Shown piece by piece: positions 21,784 through 32,779 of a DNA stretch of 64,000 nucleotides. Position 1 is the first letter of the stretch, and every line of letters begins with the position of its first letter. This stretch comes from Chalara sp. BL73 (Eukaryota; Ascomycota; Leotiomycetes; Helotiales). The position numbers and the translations under genes were made by a program. The notes below the pieces were generated by a model. The model saw only the letters and a program-made list of their open reading frames with translations. It did no database searches and was not told the DNA's origin. Where the stretch lies: positions 2,356,001 to 2,420,000 of the forward strand of contig CAKJVC010000012.1 of NCBI GenBank assembly GCA_918026815.1, given 5' to 3'.

Positions 21784-23154
21784 GTTTGGTAGAGCTGGAT
21801 ATACATACATACTACTATGAAAGTGGAAACTGAACTTGAAAATGTTTTATTTAACCTACATTTATACATGTGGCTGCAGGTACGGTTGTCCGCGGAAAAT
21901 GTTTCAGAGACCTCCGTTACGGTAATCCGCACTTAAGTCTCCATGCTGTATCCTTAGCGAAGATGGTCCAATTATTGGAAGATCTGGTGCGGATGAGTAT
22001 CTTCTGTAATATGTATCCAGGCACGGACGCCTTCCAGTAACTCCGATATCATCATTGACGATGAATAAACTCCAAAATAACACTATTGAGCACAACATCC
22101 TGGTTCAGCGCAAAACTTGTAAAGCTGGTATTCTGAAACCCAAAATAAGACTTTCATCCTTATCAATATCTTTTATGGTCAGACCGACACGAGCATACAA
22201 CCTCTGCTCCTCCATACGGACCACTATTCTATCTGGCCAACACTAGAAGGTAGATCAAGGATATGGGTTCTCCCAAGTGGAAGCGGACTGGGGCAGATGC
22301 ATAGTGCGGATCTATTTGTTCTGGATAGGTAACTGCGAGTTTGATGAATCATATACCAGAAACCTAGGGGTATGTGCCAAGATCTTGAAGCATGGTTTCT
22401 AACTAAACTTAAGGCTGCATCTAACTTTTGCTTTCTAAATTAGGATAACTCTGAAGTCTGTGAATCAGGAGCGTGGCTTATCGATCACAACACTTGGAAA
22501 GAACGTCTGCCATTAACGGTTGCTATTTCGCTCAGTGCCTGTGGCTTACCCATGAGAAGTCAGAGTAAGCGGCTTGAAGGTACGGTGTTATGACGAGAGG
22601 CTTAACATTGTTTACTATGATGCATAATGGCAAGCTACTAAATATGACTACTGGAGTGATTGGGCGACATAACAAGTATGCTGGTAGTGGTCAGGACATA
22701 AATGAGTCACAGCTCCCCCATGCAAGTCCTTTTCGACCGAACACAAGTGTTCTGCGATATGGATGCTTTCGTTCCCATCCTCACAAGGCCTATACTCCTT
22801 AGATGGGTTCTTGCTCCTAATATGTGAAGTGAAATTATCGCCGTACTTCTCCTAGGCTCAGATTTAAGCCACTGAAGGATCTTCGTAGACAGAAACCTCC
22901 TGTTGGATGAGTTCCCGATTCCAGCTTTCCAAAAAGAGGCACGGTTTTTAAGACCTCCTGAGTCAACTTGATACTTCTATGCTGAATATCGTTACCCTTG
23001 ATACGGTCTCGCATTGAACCTATTTCAGGGTAGCATAGAGGTTTCATCCCAATGCCAAATTAGCATTCGTGATTCTTTGTATGGATTGCTTCAGCACTTG
23101 AAGAATTTTCCCACCAAAGTTGCACCGATCTACCCTGGGAACCAATTCATGGTC
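21784..23154. other. Intergenic stretch, nothing recognised
   Basis: About 1.4 kb between the 3' ends of PUS3 and the PIG-H gene. Only short, unrelated open frames occur. No repeat or RNA gene is seen. Confidence 0.45.
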
Positions 23155-23838
23155 CTATGTCAGATTTATTTCATGGCCCTTGCTTTTTTCTTTCTCTCCA
23201 TCATACAAACAAGCCCTTGCGCCTCTCCAAACTCTCTCCAAGATCTTCAGCCGAGGTAAGAGCCTCTCAAAAACCACAACAACATCTTCCTCCCCGTCCA
23301 CCACAATCGTCAGATAGTATCTGACCTCAAAACCTTTGAAAGCTTCGTTGATGAAGATATCCTGAATCTTGGATGTTGGAATGAAACGTTTTGTGGCAGT
23401 GGCAAGATAGGTCGGCGCGGAAGAGGAAGTCTGTATCCCGAGTCCGCGCATTACCAGCAGCGACTCAGTGGTAGACTGCCGAAGAAGCGTGAGATAAAGA
23501 CTCAGAAGGAGAATTGGCAGGAAAGCTGGTGTTGGGAGGTGCGCGGATAGGGCCGATAGATTTTTGAATGGCCTAAGCTGGAGGATGTAATATAAGACAT
23601 ACTCCAAGGAAGTGGCGGAAATTAGGTCTGCATTAGACAGATTTGGAGTCGGAGCACTGGCGATATACCGCGAATATATGAGGAGAAGATCTGTGAAGCC
23701 AATAAGAATCCTTAGGGCGTGAGTAAGGAGCAGGAGGAGACGTAAGGAGAGGGTAAGATCTGGAAATGTAGATACAATATATTCAACCGTGGTGGGAGAT
23801 GGCCGCCGAATACGGAGATGAGGCTGAGTTGTCAGCAT
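23155..23838 (-). CDS. GPI15: PIG-H subunit of the GPI-GlcNAc transferase complex
   Basis: Subunit of the endoplasmic-reticulum enzyme that makes GlcNAc-phosphatidylinositol, the first step of GPI-anchor synthesis. Single exon, 227 residues from the ATG at 23838. The frame extends slightly further up but only from a GTG. Two hydrophobic stretches (about residues 28-55 and 100-115) fit the membrane hairpin of the family. The conserved PIG-H region follows: ESLLVMRGLGIQ, then FIPTSKIQDIFINEAFKGF, VRYYLTIVVDGE and VVFERLLPRLKILERVWRG. The last residues are basic and acidic without a domain. A later gene in this window (GH72) encodes a protein that itself needs a GPI anchor; the two are not adjacent. 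Confidence 0.88.
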   Translation of the reverse strand: MLTTQPHLRIRRPSPTTVEYIVSTFPDLTLSLRLLLLLTHALRILIGFTDLLLIYSRYIASAPTPNLSNADLISATSLEYVLYYILQLRPFKNLSALSAHLPTPAFLPILLLSLYLTLLRQSTTESLLVMRGLGIQTSSSAPTYLATATKRFIPTSKIQDIFINEAFKGFEVRYYLTIVVDGEEDVVVVFERLLPRLKILERVWRGARACLYDGEKEKSKGHEINLT

Positions 23839-24158
23839 CGCAGTATTCTTTGTAATGAAGCAGGCCGGTCTTGTCTGCACAAAGTAGAAAGATGGAGAAG
23901 ATAGAGCTGGAAGACTGGTGTGAGGTCAAGAGAAGTAATGCCAAGCAAACTCTTATCGTGCGATAAGCTTGTCACAGGAGAGTTTAGGCTCATAAACGAG
24001 TATGTCACAAAGTCACGATTTTAGGATCAGAGGAGAAGAGGGCAGTACTCTTTTGATATTTCATTAGCATGGCCTTTGAGATTACATGCAAGAATTGGCA
24101 TCCAACAAGGTCTCTGTGTTCCATAAAACCGTTAGGTATTGTGTGCAGATGGGCCTCT
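23839..24158. other. Short intergenic stretch between PIG-H and HUB1-like genes
   Basis: About 320 bp holding the promoter of the PIG-H gene and the 3' end of the HUB1-like gene, both on the minus strand. Nothing else is seen. Confidence 0.45.
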
Positions 24159-24794
24159 TCACTCGCCAGTGTCGATTTCCAGGTCGATCTGGACTCCATT
24201 ACTGATACCATAGTCCTCCAACGTCAACTGATCCTTGAACGGTCGTTCTCCTTGCCTCTTCAACATAATTTCATGCGGTTGTCGTCCAATCCTTGCCGCA
24301 ACTTGTGCCTTGAACAGCTTTATGGGATCCGATGCTAAGCAGGGAATCTGGGCCTTTGTGCCAAGTCTGTCATTGACATGCACAATAATCATAGGTTCCT
24401 GATACGCAGTGGAAGTTGGTGGTGGTGCTGCTCTCTCCGGGGGTTTGGCTGTGCTATCCTCATCCTTTTTTTTCTTGCTGGTGCTTGGATTCCCAAACTT
24501 TTCTGCGACCCCGAATTTGTCATCAACCGCACTACTCTTCTTCTCTTTCTCTCCTTCTCGATTTCGCTCCCGATCCCGTCTTGGAGAGCGCGAACGCTTC
24601 CTGTATCCTCTCTCTAAGCCCTTCTCTCTACCTTCTGGCTCGTTGGTCCTCCGCTTCTCCTTCCATTGAAAGCCTCCTCTACCTCCACCTCGTCGTGGTC
24701 GGTCGTCGCGTCTCCGTGGAGATCTGCTTCGATGTCTTGATGGCCCATCTTTGGCACGTGTAGGTGACCTAGATCTAGATCTTCTGTCTGCCAT
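24159..24794 (-). CDS. HUB1/UBL5-type ubiquitin-like protein with an RS-rich N-terminal extension
   Basis: HUB1 is a ubiquitin-like protein that binds spliceosomal proteins (Snu66, Prp38) non-covalently and tunes splice-site choice. Single exon, 211 residues from the ATG at 24794. The C-terminal 77 residues (135-211) match HUB1: MIIVHVNDRLGTKAQIPCL, then an Asp in the equivalent of yeast Asp22, which contacts HIND elements, and FKDQLTLEDYG. The protein ends LEIDTGE, lacking the usual Tyr-Tyr-X end and any diglycine. Residues 2-134 are arginine/serine-rich (RSRSRSP, RSRSPRR, RKRSRSPRR) followed by a Lys/Glu-rich segment, like an SR-protein tail. Yeast and human HUB1 are only 73 residues, so the extension is the notable part. 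I cannot say how widespread the fused form is in filamentous fungi. Confidence 0.85.
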   Translation of the reverse strand: MADRRSRSRSPTRAKDGPSRHRSRSPRRRDDRPRRGGGRGGFQWKEKRRTNEPEGREKGLERGYRKRSRSPRRDRERNREGEKEKKSSAVDDKFGVAEKFGNPSTSKKKKDEDSTAKPPERAAPPPTSTAYQEPMIIVHVNDRLGTKAQIPCLASDPIKLFKAQVAARIGRQPHEIMLKRQGERPFKDQLTLEDYGISNGVQIDLEIDTGE

Positions 24795-25267
24795 GATCTT
24801 GTTCTGGTGGTGGGTAATATTCGTCACTGTAAGTGCAAGGCTTGGCATAAAGTTAGGCTCTAGTTGTAGCCTTAAGCGCAAGGCTGCAAAAATTTCCAAA
24901 GTTACCGTTATTGGATATTCATATATCAAGGCCAAGTAGTGTCTACGAATAGTTTGGAAGCTAATAAGTCTACACTGTAAATAGTTGCAGTATTTTCGGA
25001 CTCAACATGTATGCGATAGGTGATATAGTGCTGGCGTTACAACTATACACAGTATTAAGGAGTTGTAGCTCACCTATTCTATTGTTCTAGGGATTCCTCT
25101 CCAATTCGAACCATTTTTACTGGATAGAAGGCAGAATAAAAGTAGTATGCAGTACGTCGGATTTGCTATATGCGCCCATAAAACTATATACACAGGTATA
25201 CAATGCCCAGCCATTTTACCCAGAGCCAGTACGCCACGCGCCAGATACACAACCTATGATATAGAGA
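24795..25267. other. Intergenic stretch between HUB1-like and NOP58 genes
   Basis: About 470 bp with the promoter of the HUB1-like gene and the 3' end of NOP58. No further structure is seen. Confidence 0.45.
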
Positions 25268-27523
25268 TTATGCCTTAGATTTCTTCTTCTTTTTCTTCTC
25301 CGACTTGTCTTCATCGTCTTCTAATTTTCTCTTCTTGCTGGAACTCTCCTTGGCAGGGGTATCTGCTGAAGCCTTTTTCTCCTTCTTAAGCTCTTTCTTG
25401 CTGACGTAGACAGGAGAGCCGTCCTCAAACCTAATCTGGCCACTGGCAAGCTTCTTCTGGTACTTCTCCAAGTCTAAACCTAAAATTGCAGCGTTCTTGA
25501 CATCTGGGTTGACCTCCTTCGCACTTGGTCTCTTGGCTTCCTGTTCGGCCTTCTTTTGTCTCTTCTCTTCCTTTGCGGCTCGCTTCTCATCTCTCTCCTT
25601 CTTATCTTTGCGTTTCTGTGATTTCAACTCAGCCCGTGCAACATTTCTCAAGTGACGCTCCTTCTTGCGAGCCTTCTTTGCTTCAATTGTGTTGCCAAGA
25701 ATGGACGAAGTCCAAATAGGTGAGGGTGGAGGAGAGGGTGTATCTGAGCTTACAGTAGAGATGGTATCAGACTCATAGCCATTTGACTCCTGCGCGACAG
25801 GCTTTGCCTTGGTACCATTTAGGTTAGGAGCTGCTAGGCCAAGGCCAGTACTCACATCAGCCATTTCAACATCCTCATCTTCCGACTCGGAATCATCTTT
25901 GACCTCTTGGATCAAAGGCTTCTTTGCCTCTTTGACCTTCTTCTCTTTCTTTTCCTTCTTCTCCTTCTTGGACTTCTTTTCTTCAATCGAAGAAGCAGCG
26001 GCTGGCTCGTCACCATCAAGTCCATCGGCATCTGCATTATATCTAGAGTAATATGGTTAGCATTGTCTTACACTTCGACATGTCACAGGCCACTATATAG
26101 ACGTATACATACTTTCTCGCCTCCTTGACTTCCCATTTGCCAGGTTGTGCAACAGCCTTGCCATTTGGTCCAACCGCCACACCTCTTGGAGCAAGAGGCT
26201 TGCCTTCCAGTATACGTAGTTGGCGCTCGATTCTAGATCGCCACATAACACCGCTTGCAGATCTCTCTTCCTCGTCAACATCATCACCCTTACCTTCACC
26301 TTCGGCACTCCAATCAGAGAGAGCATCGACACGTAGACCTATAGCTGCCTTGGCTGCCAGCATACGAGCAATCTTCCCTTTGTTCTTCCCTGTAGCTTGG
26401 CCGACTAGCGATGCGTGGTAGATGAGACCATACTTTGGTGTGTCATGCTTCGTCTTGAGTGCGCGAAACAGAGCCTTTTCGGCTCCAAGAATCTGAATCG
26501 TACTTGCTGGGCTTTTCGCAAGATTCATAAGCGATCCAGAGTGAGCGATGAGACGAGCCCCAACAAGCTCACCTACCAACTCCGTCAAATTGGGGGCGAT
26601 GGCCTTCATGCGAGAATTTAGGTAGTTGGATAATTGTGTACGATATTCGCTGAAACCAACAACTTGCTCAGCCAAGAGTTGGATATTCTCTAGATCCTCT
26701 TGCGTTATCTCAGTTCCCATACTAACTTCAGCTGCAGCCTTAATTGCAGTCTCGATTTCTTCTGGGAGGATGTCGTCTAACTCAGTGTTGGAGGTATTGG
26801 TACGCATTCCAACCTTGAGAATAATACGAGCATACGCCAAGTTGTCGTTGACAATACGTCCCATTTCCGGGAAATGCCAGCCGTACCATTCCTTGACACG
26901 CATTGCATACGTGTTCAACTCCTTGTCCAAATCATCGAGCAAAGCAATAGCTTGCACAATCATTGTATCGACCTTATCAGGGGAGAACTTGAGCTTGTGG
27001 CGGGACAGCGAGTGGGAAAGGCCAAGTGACATAGTGGAGATGCTGGATTCACCGAGCCCTGGAATGAGAGAGGGAAGATGGTTGCGAATCGCACGGTATA
27101 TTTCATTTGTGCTTGAGTCGGAGATTGGAGTGAGCGTAATGCCTGGAAGTTTATTGATAGCTTGTCCTAACTTAGGATCCGCAACTGCAAGGGAAGCCTT
27201 CTTCTCATCTTTGAGAGAGTCGAGAAGCTTTGCAAGCATGGGTGAGACCTGGCCTTGTACGAGGGTAGCTACCTCTTCCAGGGCTGTCGCAGCGCTGTCA
27301 AACTTTTCGAATTGTTTTAATTTTAGTCTATATAGCTATTAGTCAGTCTTTGAGCCTGCAGGACAGACAATTGCATAGCATAGCACAATTGAACTTACAG
27401 TCCATTGATCCCCTCAGCGGTTTCCACCACAGAAGAAAAGTCATCTTTCTTCAAGATCTTCTTGTCCGAAGCTTTGAAAAGTGCATAGCCAGCACTCGTC
27501 TCTGAGAGAACGAACAGGCCCAT
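25268..27523 (-). CDS. NOP58: Nucleolar protein NOP58, core of box C/D snoRNPs
   Basis: Core protein of box C/D small nucleolar ribonucleoproteins, which guide rRNA 2'-O-methylation and pre-rRNA processing in the nucleolus. Three exons on the minus strand (27399-27523, 26113-27327 and 25268-26042) join in phase to 704 residues. The N terminus [17 protein letters not shown] is characteristic of Nop5/Nop58. The Nop domain shows [53 protein letters not shown] and [13 protein letters not shown]. The C-terminal tail is unusually long, about 230 residues of Lys/Glu/Asp-rich sequence with a Ser/Pro patch and KKKKKKSKA at the end. Typical relatives are shorter, about 500-600. The VMA6 gene diverges 444 bp away. 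Confidence 0.93.
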
Positions 27524-27967
27524 TATGACTGCTTGAGCTGTATGTCGTTATGGTGCTAGGCCGTGCTGTTGAATTTCTTGTCGTGAAGCTCCAAAAAATT
27601 CATAAAATTTCACGGCAACGGAAACTTATCAAATCTAAGCCAGTTAAAGTCTAGCGCAACTTTAATTTCACGTGACTTCAACCAGTCATTTCATTCATGC
27701 GGTTTTACACAGATGGCTGCGATGCACTATTTACCAAAATTTGTCTTTAGGATCATGATTATCATAGATCCAATCGTAGGCTCTGACTGCAATGACTTAT
27801 ATTATCTCTTAAGTTTAAAATTCTGCTGAAGTGGCTGTGCCAAGACACTTTCGGGCCGTTCTTTATCCGGGACACCATTGAGAGCTGCCTACATGAGCTA
27901 AACTACAACTCCAGTTCACGAACTAGAATCGCCTCAACTTTCAAGATCTCTTTCTGAATCTCATAAG
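27524..27967. promoter_or_regulatory. Shared divergent promoter of NOP58 and VMA6
   Basis: A 444 bp interval between the two start codons. It contains a palindromic TCACGTGA at 27668-27675, a Cbf1/bHLH-type site. No coding sequence is seen. Confidence 0.5.
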
Positions 27968-29216
27968 ATGGAGGGGCTCTTCTTCAATGTCAACAACGGG
28001 TGCGCAAAATTCCCCGAAGCTAGCCAACATATCTGCTAACTACAATTAGCTACATAGAAGGCATCATTAGAGGTTATCGCAATGGACTTTTGACAGGGCA
28101 AAACTACGCCAACTTGACACAATGCGAAACGATAGATGGTACTTAGAAGCTGCTCAAGATACAAAACAATGCTGATAGCGACCAGACTTAAAGCTTCAAC
28201 TTGGCCCTGCTTATGGCGACTTCCTTGCGGCTCTTCCACCCAATCCTTCCACCTCCATACTCGCCGCAAAGACCACCGAGAAGCTGATTTCAGAGTTCAG
28301 GTACCTACGAGCCAATGCTGTAGGATCCTTTGCGACGTTCATGGACTATCTTACCTATGGATATATGATCGATAATGTGGCACTTTTGATCACTGGGACT
28401 CTACATGAAAGAGACACTCGCGAACTCCTTGAAAGATGCCATCCACTCGGTTGGTTTGAGACATTACCAGTACTATGCGTAGCGACAAATATTGAGGAGC
28501 TCTACAACAGTGTTCTGATTGAGACACCACTTGCACCATACTTCAAGGGGAGCTTGAGCCACCAGGATTTGGACGAGCTGAACATCGAGATTATCAGAAA
28601 TACACTATACAAAAATTATCTCGAGGACTTCCACAATTTTGTCAACACAGATCCGGATATAGCTGGAACGCCAACCGCAGAGGTGATGAATGAAATGCTC
28701 GAGTTCGAGGCTGATCGACGAGCCATCAATATCACTCTGAATTCGTTTGGAACAGAGCTTACAAAGGAGAAGCGCAAGAAGCTGTATCCTGGTTTTGGTC
28801 GTCTTTACCCTGAAGGGTCATATATGCTTTCAAGGGCGGACGATATTGAGGGTGTTAGATTGGCTGTTGATGGTATAAATGACTACAAGACGTACTTCGA
28901 TCAAACTGGTTTGGGACAAGGTAATAGTAGCGGAGCTGGGAACATGAGTGGAGGTGTTGGCGGAGAGGGAAAGAGTCTGGAAGACATGTTCCTACAAAAG
29001 GAAATGGAGATCTCGAAAAGTGCATTCACGCGACAGTTCACATATTCGATTGTGTATGCATGGGTAAAGTTACGAGAACAGGTACGCTCATCAATGATCT
29101 TTGTATATGCTAAGCAGCTGATTTTATGACAGGAAACCCGTAACATTACTTGGATTGCGGAGTGCATAGCACAAAACCAGAAAGAGCGAATTGGTAATTA
29201 CATTAGTGTATTCTAG
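27968..29216 (+). CDS. VMA6: V-type proton ATPase subunit d
   Basis: Subunit d couples the central rotor of the V1 motor to the membrane c-ring of the vacuolar proton pump. Four exons: 27968-27999, 28050-28138, 28186-29081 and 29133-29216, giving 366 residues, the usual length. The N terminus [20 protein letters not shown], then [56 protein letters not shown] and the C-terminal [18 protein letters not shown] block are all family marks. A Gly/Ser-rich insert (about residues 275-295) lies before the last helix, as in other ascomycetes. It is divergent from NOP58. Confidence 0.94.
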
Positions 29217-29430
29217 GACGTGTATTAGTGTATCCTTGCAAAAATCGACTATTGAAATGAAGAATTGGCGTATGGTATGGGAGGCGTAGAGTTGAAACTA
29301 TCTCACAATCATTGAGCCGTATAATCACAATATGAAATCTCTTTACATGAAATTATTTTCTGGCATTCGAATATTTGCCCTCATTTCGTACAATTTTTTT
29401 TATACATGTCCAACTCTCTTTTCGCGTATC

Positions 29431-30417
29431 TTACAGACTAATCTCGCCATTCCAAGTACCCTCAGTCAATCCCAACGTCTCAATCAAGTTCTGCCATCTC
29501 TCACCCCCGCGTTCCTTCTTTCGTAAGTACCTCAACAATTTCTGTCTCTTGTGTACCATCAACCTCAAATTCCTCTTGTTAATTTTATCTTTGGTATCCT
29601 TGCCCGACATATCACTCTCCATTTGGTTTGCTAGTGCTCTGATCTTCGCAGTAAGAATGGAGATTTGCACCTCCGAACTCCCAGTATCCGGGCCAGCTCT
29701 GGGCGTCTTCTCTGGCAATGGGGCCTTGCCCTCCTGAAGCACAGGGTTTGTTGGCGCTCTGGGCTTCAAGGTCAAATCTGTATTGTGCCGGCCGAATGAC
29801 TCTATACATCTCCTGATATTGACTCTTGTCCTCTCCTTCTGACTCGCGTTATCGAGGTTAGTAATGCGAGCCAATGCTTCTGCTGCTACGGCATGCTCTC
29901 GCACATATCGCTCTTTGGCCTCTTTCTCCTTGTTTGGATCTCGGAGATGCTCTGGCTGCGGAATTGGTGCGGATAATTCATATGAGTTCTCGATAGATTT
30001 CTTAAGCTCGTCTGGCGTCAAAAAGAAATTTAAAAGAGCGTCGTTTGCTGACGTGATCGGTGTGCCGGCAGCTACTGATCCTCCAGCGGTATCAAATGAC
30101 TCTATAAAAGGTGTAGTTTTGCCCCGCACTGAATCTCCTAATGCTTCTGCTCTCTCCTTCTTGAGGACTGCTTGTCTAGCTTCATTAGCTAGCTTACGCT
30201 GCCTTGCTTGAGCCAGCGCATATGGATCTCTATGTTTCCTCTTTTGAGCATTTGTCGAGGCATTGGCTACTGATGTCAAAGGAAGCGGTCCATTGGATGC
30301 CGGAGCCGGTCGTAGACATACTATAAATTAAGTTAGTCTGGTGAAGTCCCGTGGTTGGTATCATAACATACGGCTTGATACTCCTAGCCGTGATGGCACA
30401 GATATTCGTGGAGGCAT
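29431..30417 (-). CDS. MRPS28: Mitochondrial small-subunit ribosomal protein uS15m (S28/MRPS28 of yeast)
   Basis: Mitochondrial ribosomal protein of the S15 family. Exons 30372-30417 and 29431-30320 on the minus strand give 311 residues. The first exon is 15 codons plus one base (start MPPRISVPSRLGVSS) and provides a basic, Ser/Arg-rich presequence suited to mitochondrial import. Without it the frame has no proper start. The S15 core is C-terminal: DTGSSEVQISILTAKIRAL, then HKRQKLLRYLRKKERGG. The long middle region is charged and probably helical, as in fungal homologues. It shares a promoter with the cytosolic RPS0 gene. Confidence 0.88.
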
Positions 30418-30895
30418 CTTCGATTGCTGATGGAGTCTCAATATCTCCTCCTTTCAAGATCAACGTTCAGGTCGAAATAATTTACGCCTGCAAGTGCCCT
30501 TTCGAGACTAGCTTACTTCTTTTAAGATCAACACAACAAGTAAGTCATATCTGGCGAGACAGAAGATTAAAAGGCAACCACAATGATTCAATGGCTCAAA
30601 TTAAAGGTAACAAGTAACCATAGGTTCTTATAGTAGCATCTACAAGTTCTGAGGATGGTTGATAAAATCTTGTCTCCATCATTTGTCGACAAAGTTGAGA
30701 AAATGGTAAAGCACAGGCCACACTTGCCTTCACTACTACAAGATTGTGGCCTGAGGCGATGAGTGCAAGTGAGGTTCAAAAGAGCTTGGCAGCATGCACG
30801 CTAAAATGCGGCCGCCACGACCGCTTAACGCACAACACCAATTTTCAAAAACTTGTCGAAGTTCGCATCCTCCTCGCAGAAAGACAATCGCAACC
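30418..30895. promoter_or_regulatory. Shared divergent promoter of uS15m and RPS0
   Basis: A 478 bp interval between the start codons of a mitochondrial and a cytosolic ribosomal protein gene. No coding sequence is supported. The region before 30896 is C-rich, typical of a highly expressed fungal gene leader. Confidence 0.5.
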
Positions 30896-31844
30896 ATGGC
30901 GCCCTCAAATCTCCCACCTATTTTCAATGCCACCTCACAAGATATTGAGATGCTCTTAGCAGCTCAAGCTCACATCGGTTCTCGCAATATTCAAGTGCAC
31001 ATGAACCCGTACCTCTGGAAGACTCGTCCTGATGGTGTTAACATTATTAATGTTGGCAAGACATGGTATGTAACGGCTGTGCGATTTGCGTTTTAACATA
31101 CCATGATTCTAATATCTCTGCTACAGGGAGAAGATCGTCCTCGCTGCCCGCATTATCGCAGCCGTTGACAACCCAGCCGACATCTGTGTTATCTCTGCTC
31201 GTCCCTATGGTCAGCGCGCAGTCTTGAAGTTCGCTGCACACACTGGTGCCTCCCCAATTGCTGGTCGTTTCACCCCAGGTAACTTCACCAACTACATCAC
31301 CCGCTCGTTCAAGGAACCCCGTCTTATCATCGTCACCGATCCCCGCACCGACGCCCAAGCTATCAAGGAGGCTTCCTATGTCAACATTCCCGTCATTGCC
31401 CTCTGCGATACCGATTCCCCAACCGAGTTCGTCGACGTTGCGATCCCAACTAACAACAAGGGTCGTCACGCTATTGGTTTGATCTGGTGGATGCTTGCCC
31501 GTGAGGTTCTCCGTCTCCGTGGCTCCATCGCGAGTCGCGAGGCTGAGTGGGATGTCATGGTTGATTTGTACTTCTACCGTGACCCCGAGGCCGAAGAGAA
31601 CAAGGAGGAGGAAGCTGTTGTCAAGGACGAAGCCGCTGCCGATGCTGGATTTGGTGGCCAAGCCGGCGCAGATTGGGAAGTTACTGGCGGATCTGGTGGT
31701 TTCCCAGGCTCTGCCGCGCCCGCTGCCACTGGAGAGGGAGCTGGATGGGAGGCATCGACTGAGGAGTGGGGAGCTGCTGCACCAGCAGGGGCTCCAGGAA
31801 CCGAGTGGGGTGCGACTGATGCCAAGGCGTCTGAGCAGTGGTAA
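30896..31844 (+). CDS. RPS0: 40S ribosomal protein S0 (uS2, RPSA family)
   Basis: Cytosolic small-subunit ribosomal protein uS2, needed for late 40S maturation. Exons 30896-31065 and 31127-31844 give 295 residues. The N-terminal part ([33 protein letters not shown]) and the core ([66 protein letters not shown]) are diagnostic. The acidic C terminus carries Trp-Glu/Gly-Ala-rich repeats ([16 protein letters not shown]) as in other fungal S0 proteins. The intron splits a Trp codon. Codon choice in this gene favours C-ending codons, as expected for high expression. Confidence 0.96.
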
Positions 31845-32779
31845 AACCATTTGCCAAAAAAAAAAAGCTCATTTGCTGCATCTTGAGATTTTCTACTCAG
31901 GAAGGGTCAACTTGTTATGGCACTTATGAGGAAAGATACTCTGCAGCTGGTCACTCTGGCTGGTGGTAGAGGGAATGCCTGTGCTTAGCAAATAGAGTGG
32001 ACTTAATAGTAACTCGCCCTTTGCTCCTGACAGGTGTCCACTAAAGTGAGACCAAAAGTTATTATGACATCTAATCTCTTTTCCTTCTTGTGGCGTGTGA
32101 CCATTTTCTATTTTGCGCATTCTTTACTCTTGCGGTGTTGGAAGCGACTGGATGACCGTCTCTTCCAGCAGATCTCAGTTGAGTTCTCGTGGCCATCTGC
32201 AGGGTCAAAGCTTTTGCCCTCTTTCAATAATACAATAATACAATAATAATGTGGCTGTAGCGGATCTGATGCAGCTTTTCCTCCACATTATGCCCACTTT
32301 TGTGCAGAGTATACTGCGAATGACAGCTGTAGCAGCACATAGCTACCTTACACACCACAGATTATGGCCAATACCAATTACAGAGCCACAGCACAGCAAG
32401 ACTCCATCACAACACTTCCTTCCTAGCATTTCACAAAAACTCTTCAATACCCAGGGTCGAACCACTCTTCCGCTATTCACTTCAGCAGCAAAGTTCATTT
32501 ATTGTGATAGCAGCATCCGCAATCCTCGCCTTCTGGGCTAGATAGAACCCAGCGCGGCGATTCTCTCCCACCGAGCCCTACAATCCCTTTAACTCCACTG
32601 CGAGATTTTGTACTTCCTCTTCGAGCAAGGCTCGGTCATGGGGGGCAATGGCAAACAGCATTCAGCTTGCGAGAATATTAATGATAATCGAGATGCCCAA
32701 AAGCACCCACCAGTTACTGAAGTCGCCAGTGCCTTTAGTCAAATTAGTCATGGCATCACTATAAACGATGAGTTCAGTG
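31845..32779. other. 3' region of RPS0 and intergenic sequence
   Basis: An A-run follows the RPS0 stop at about 31858-31866. The rest has only short open frames on both strands and no recognised family. The 3' limit of the transcription-factor-like remnant to the right is not sharp, so part of this stretch may belong to it. Confidence 0.4.

Noticed and set aside
31047..31850. 267-codon minus-strand frame opposite RPS0
   Set aside because: Antisense shadow of a highly biased coding sequence; RPS0 on the plus strand is unambiguous.
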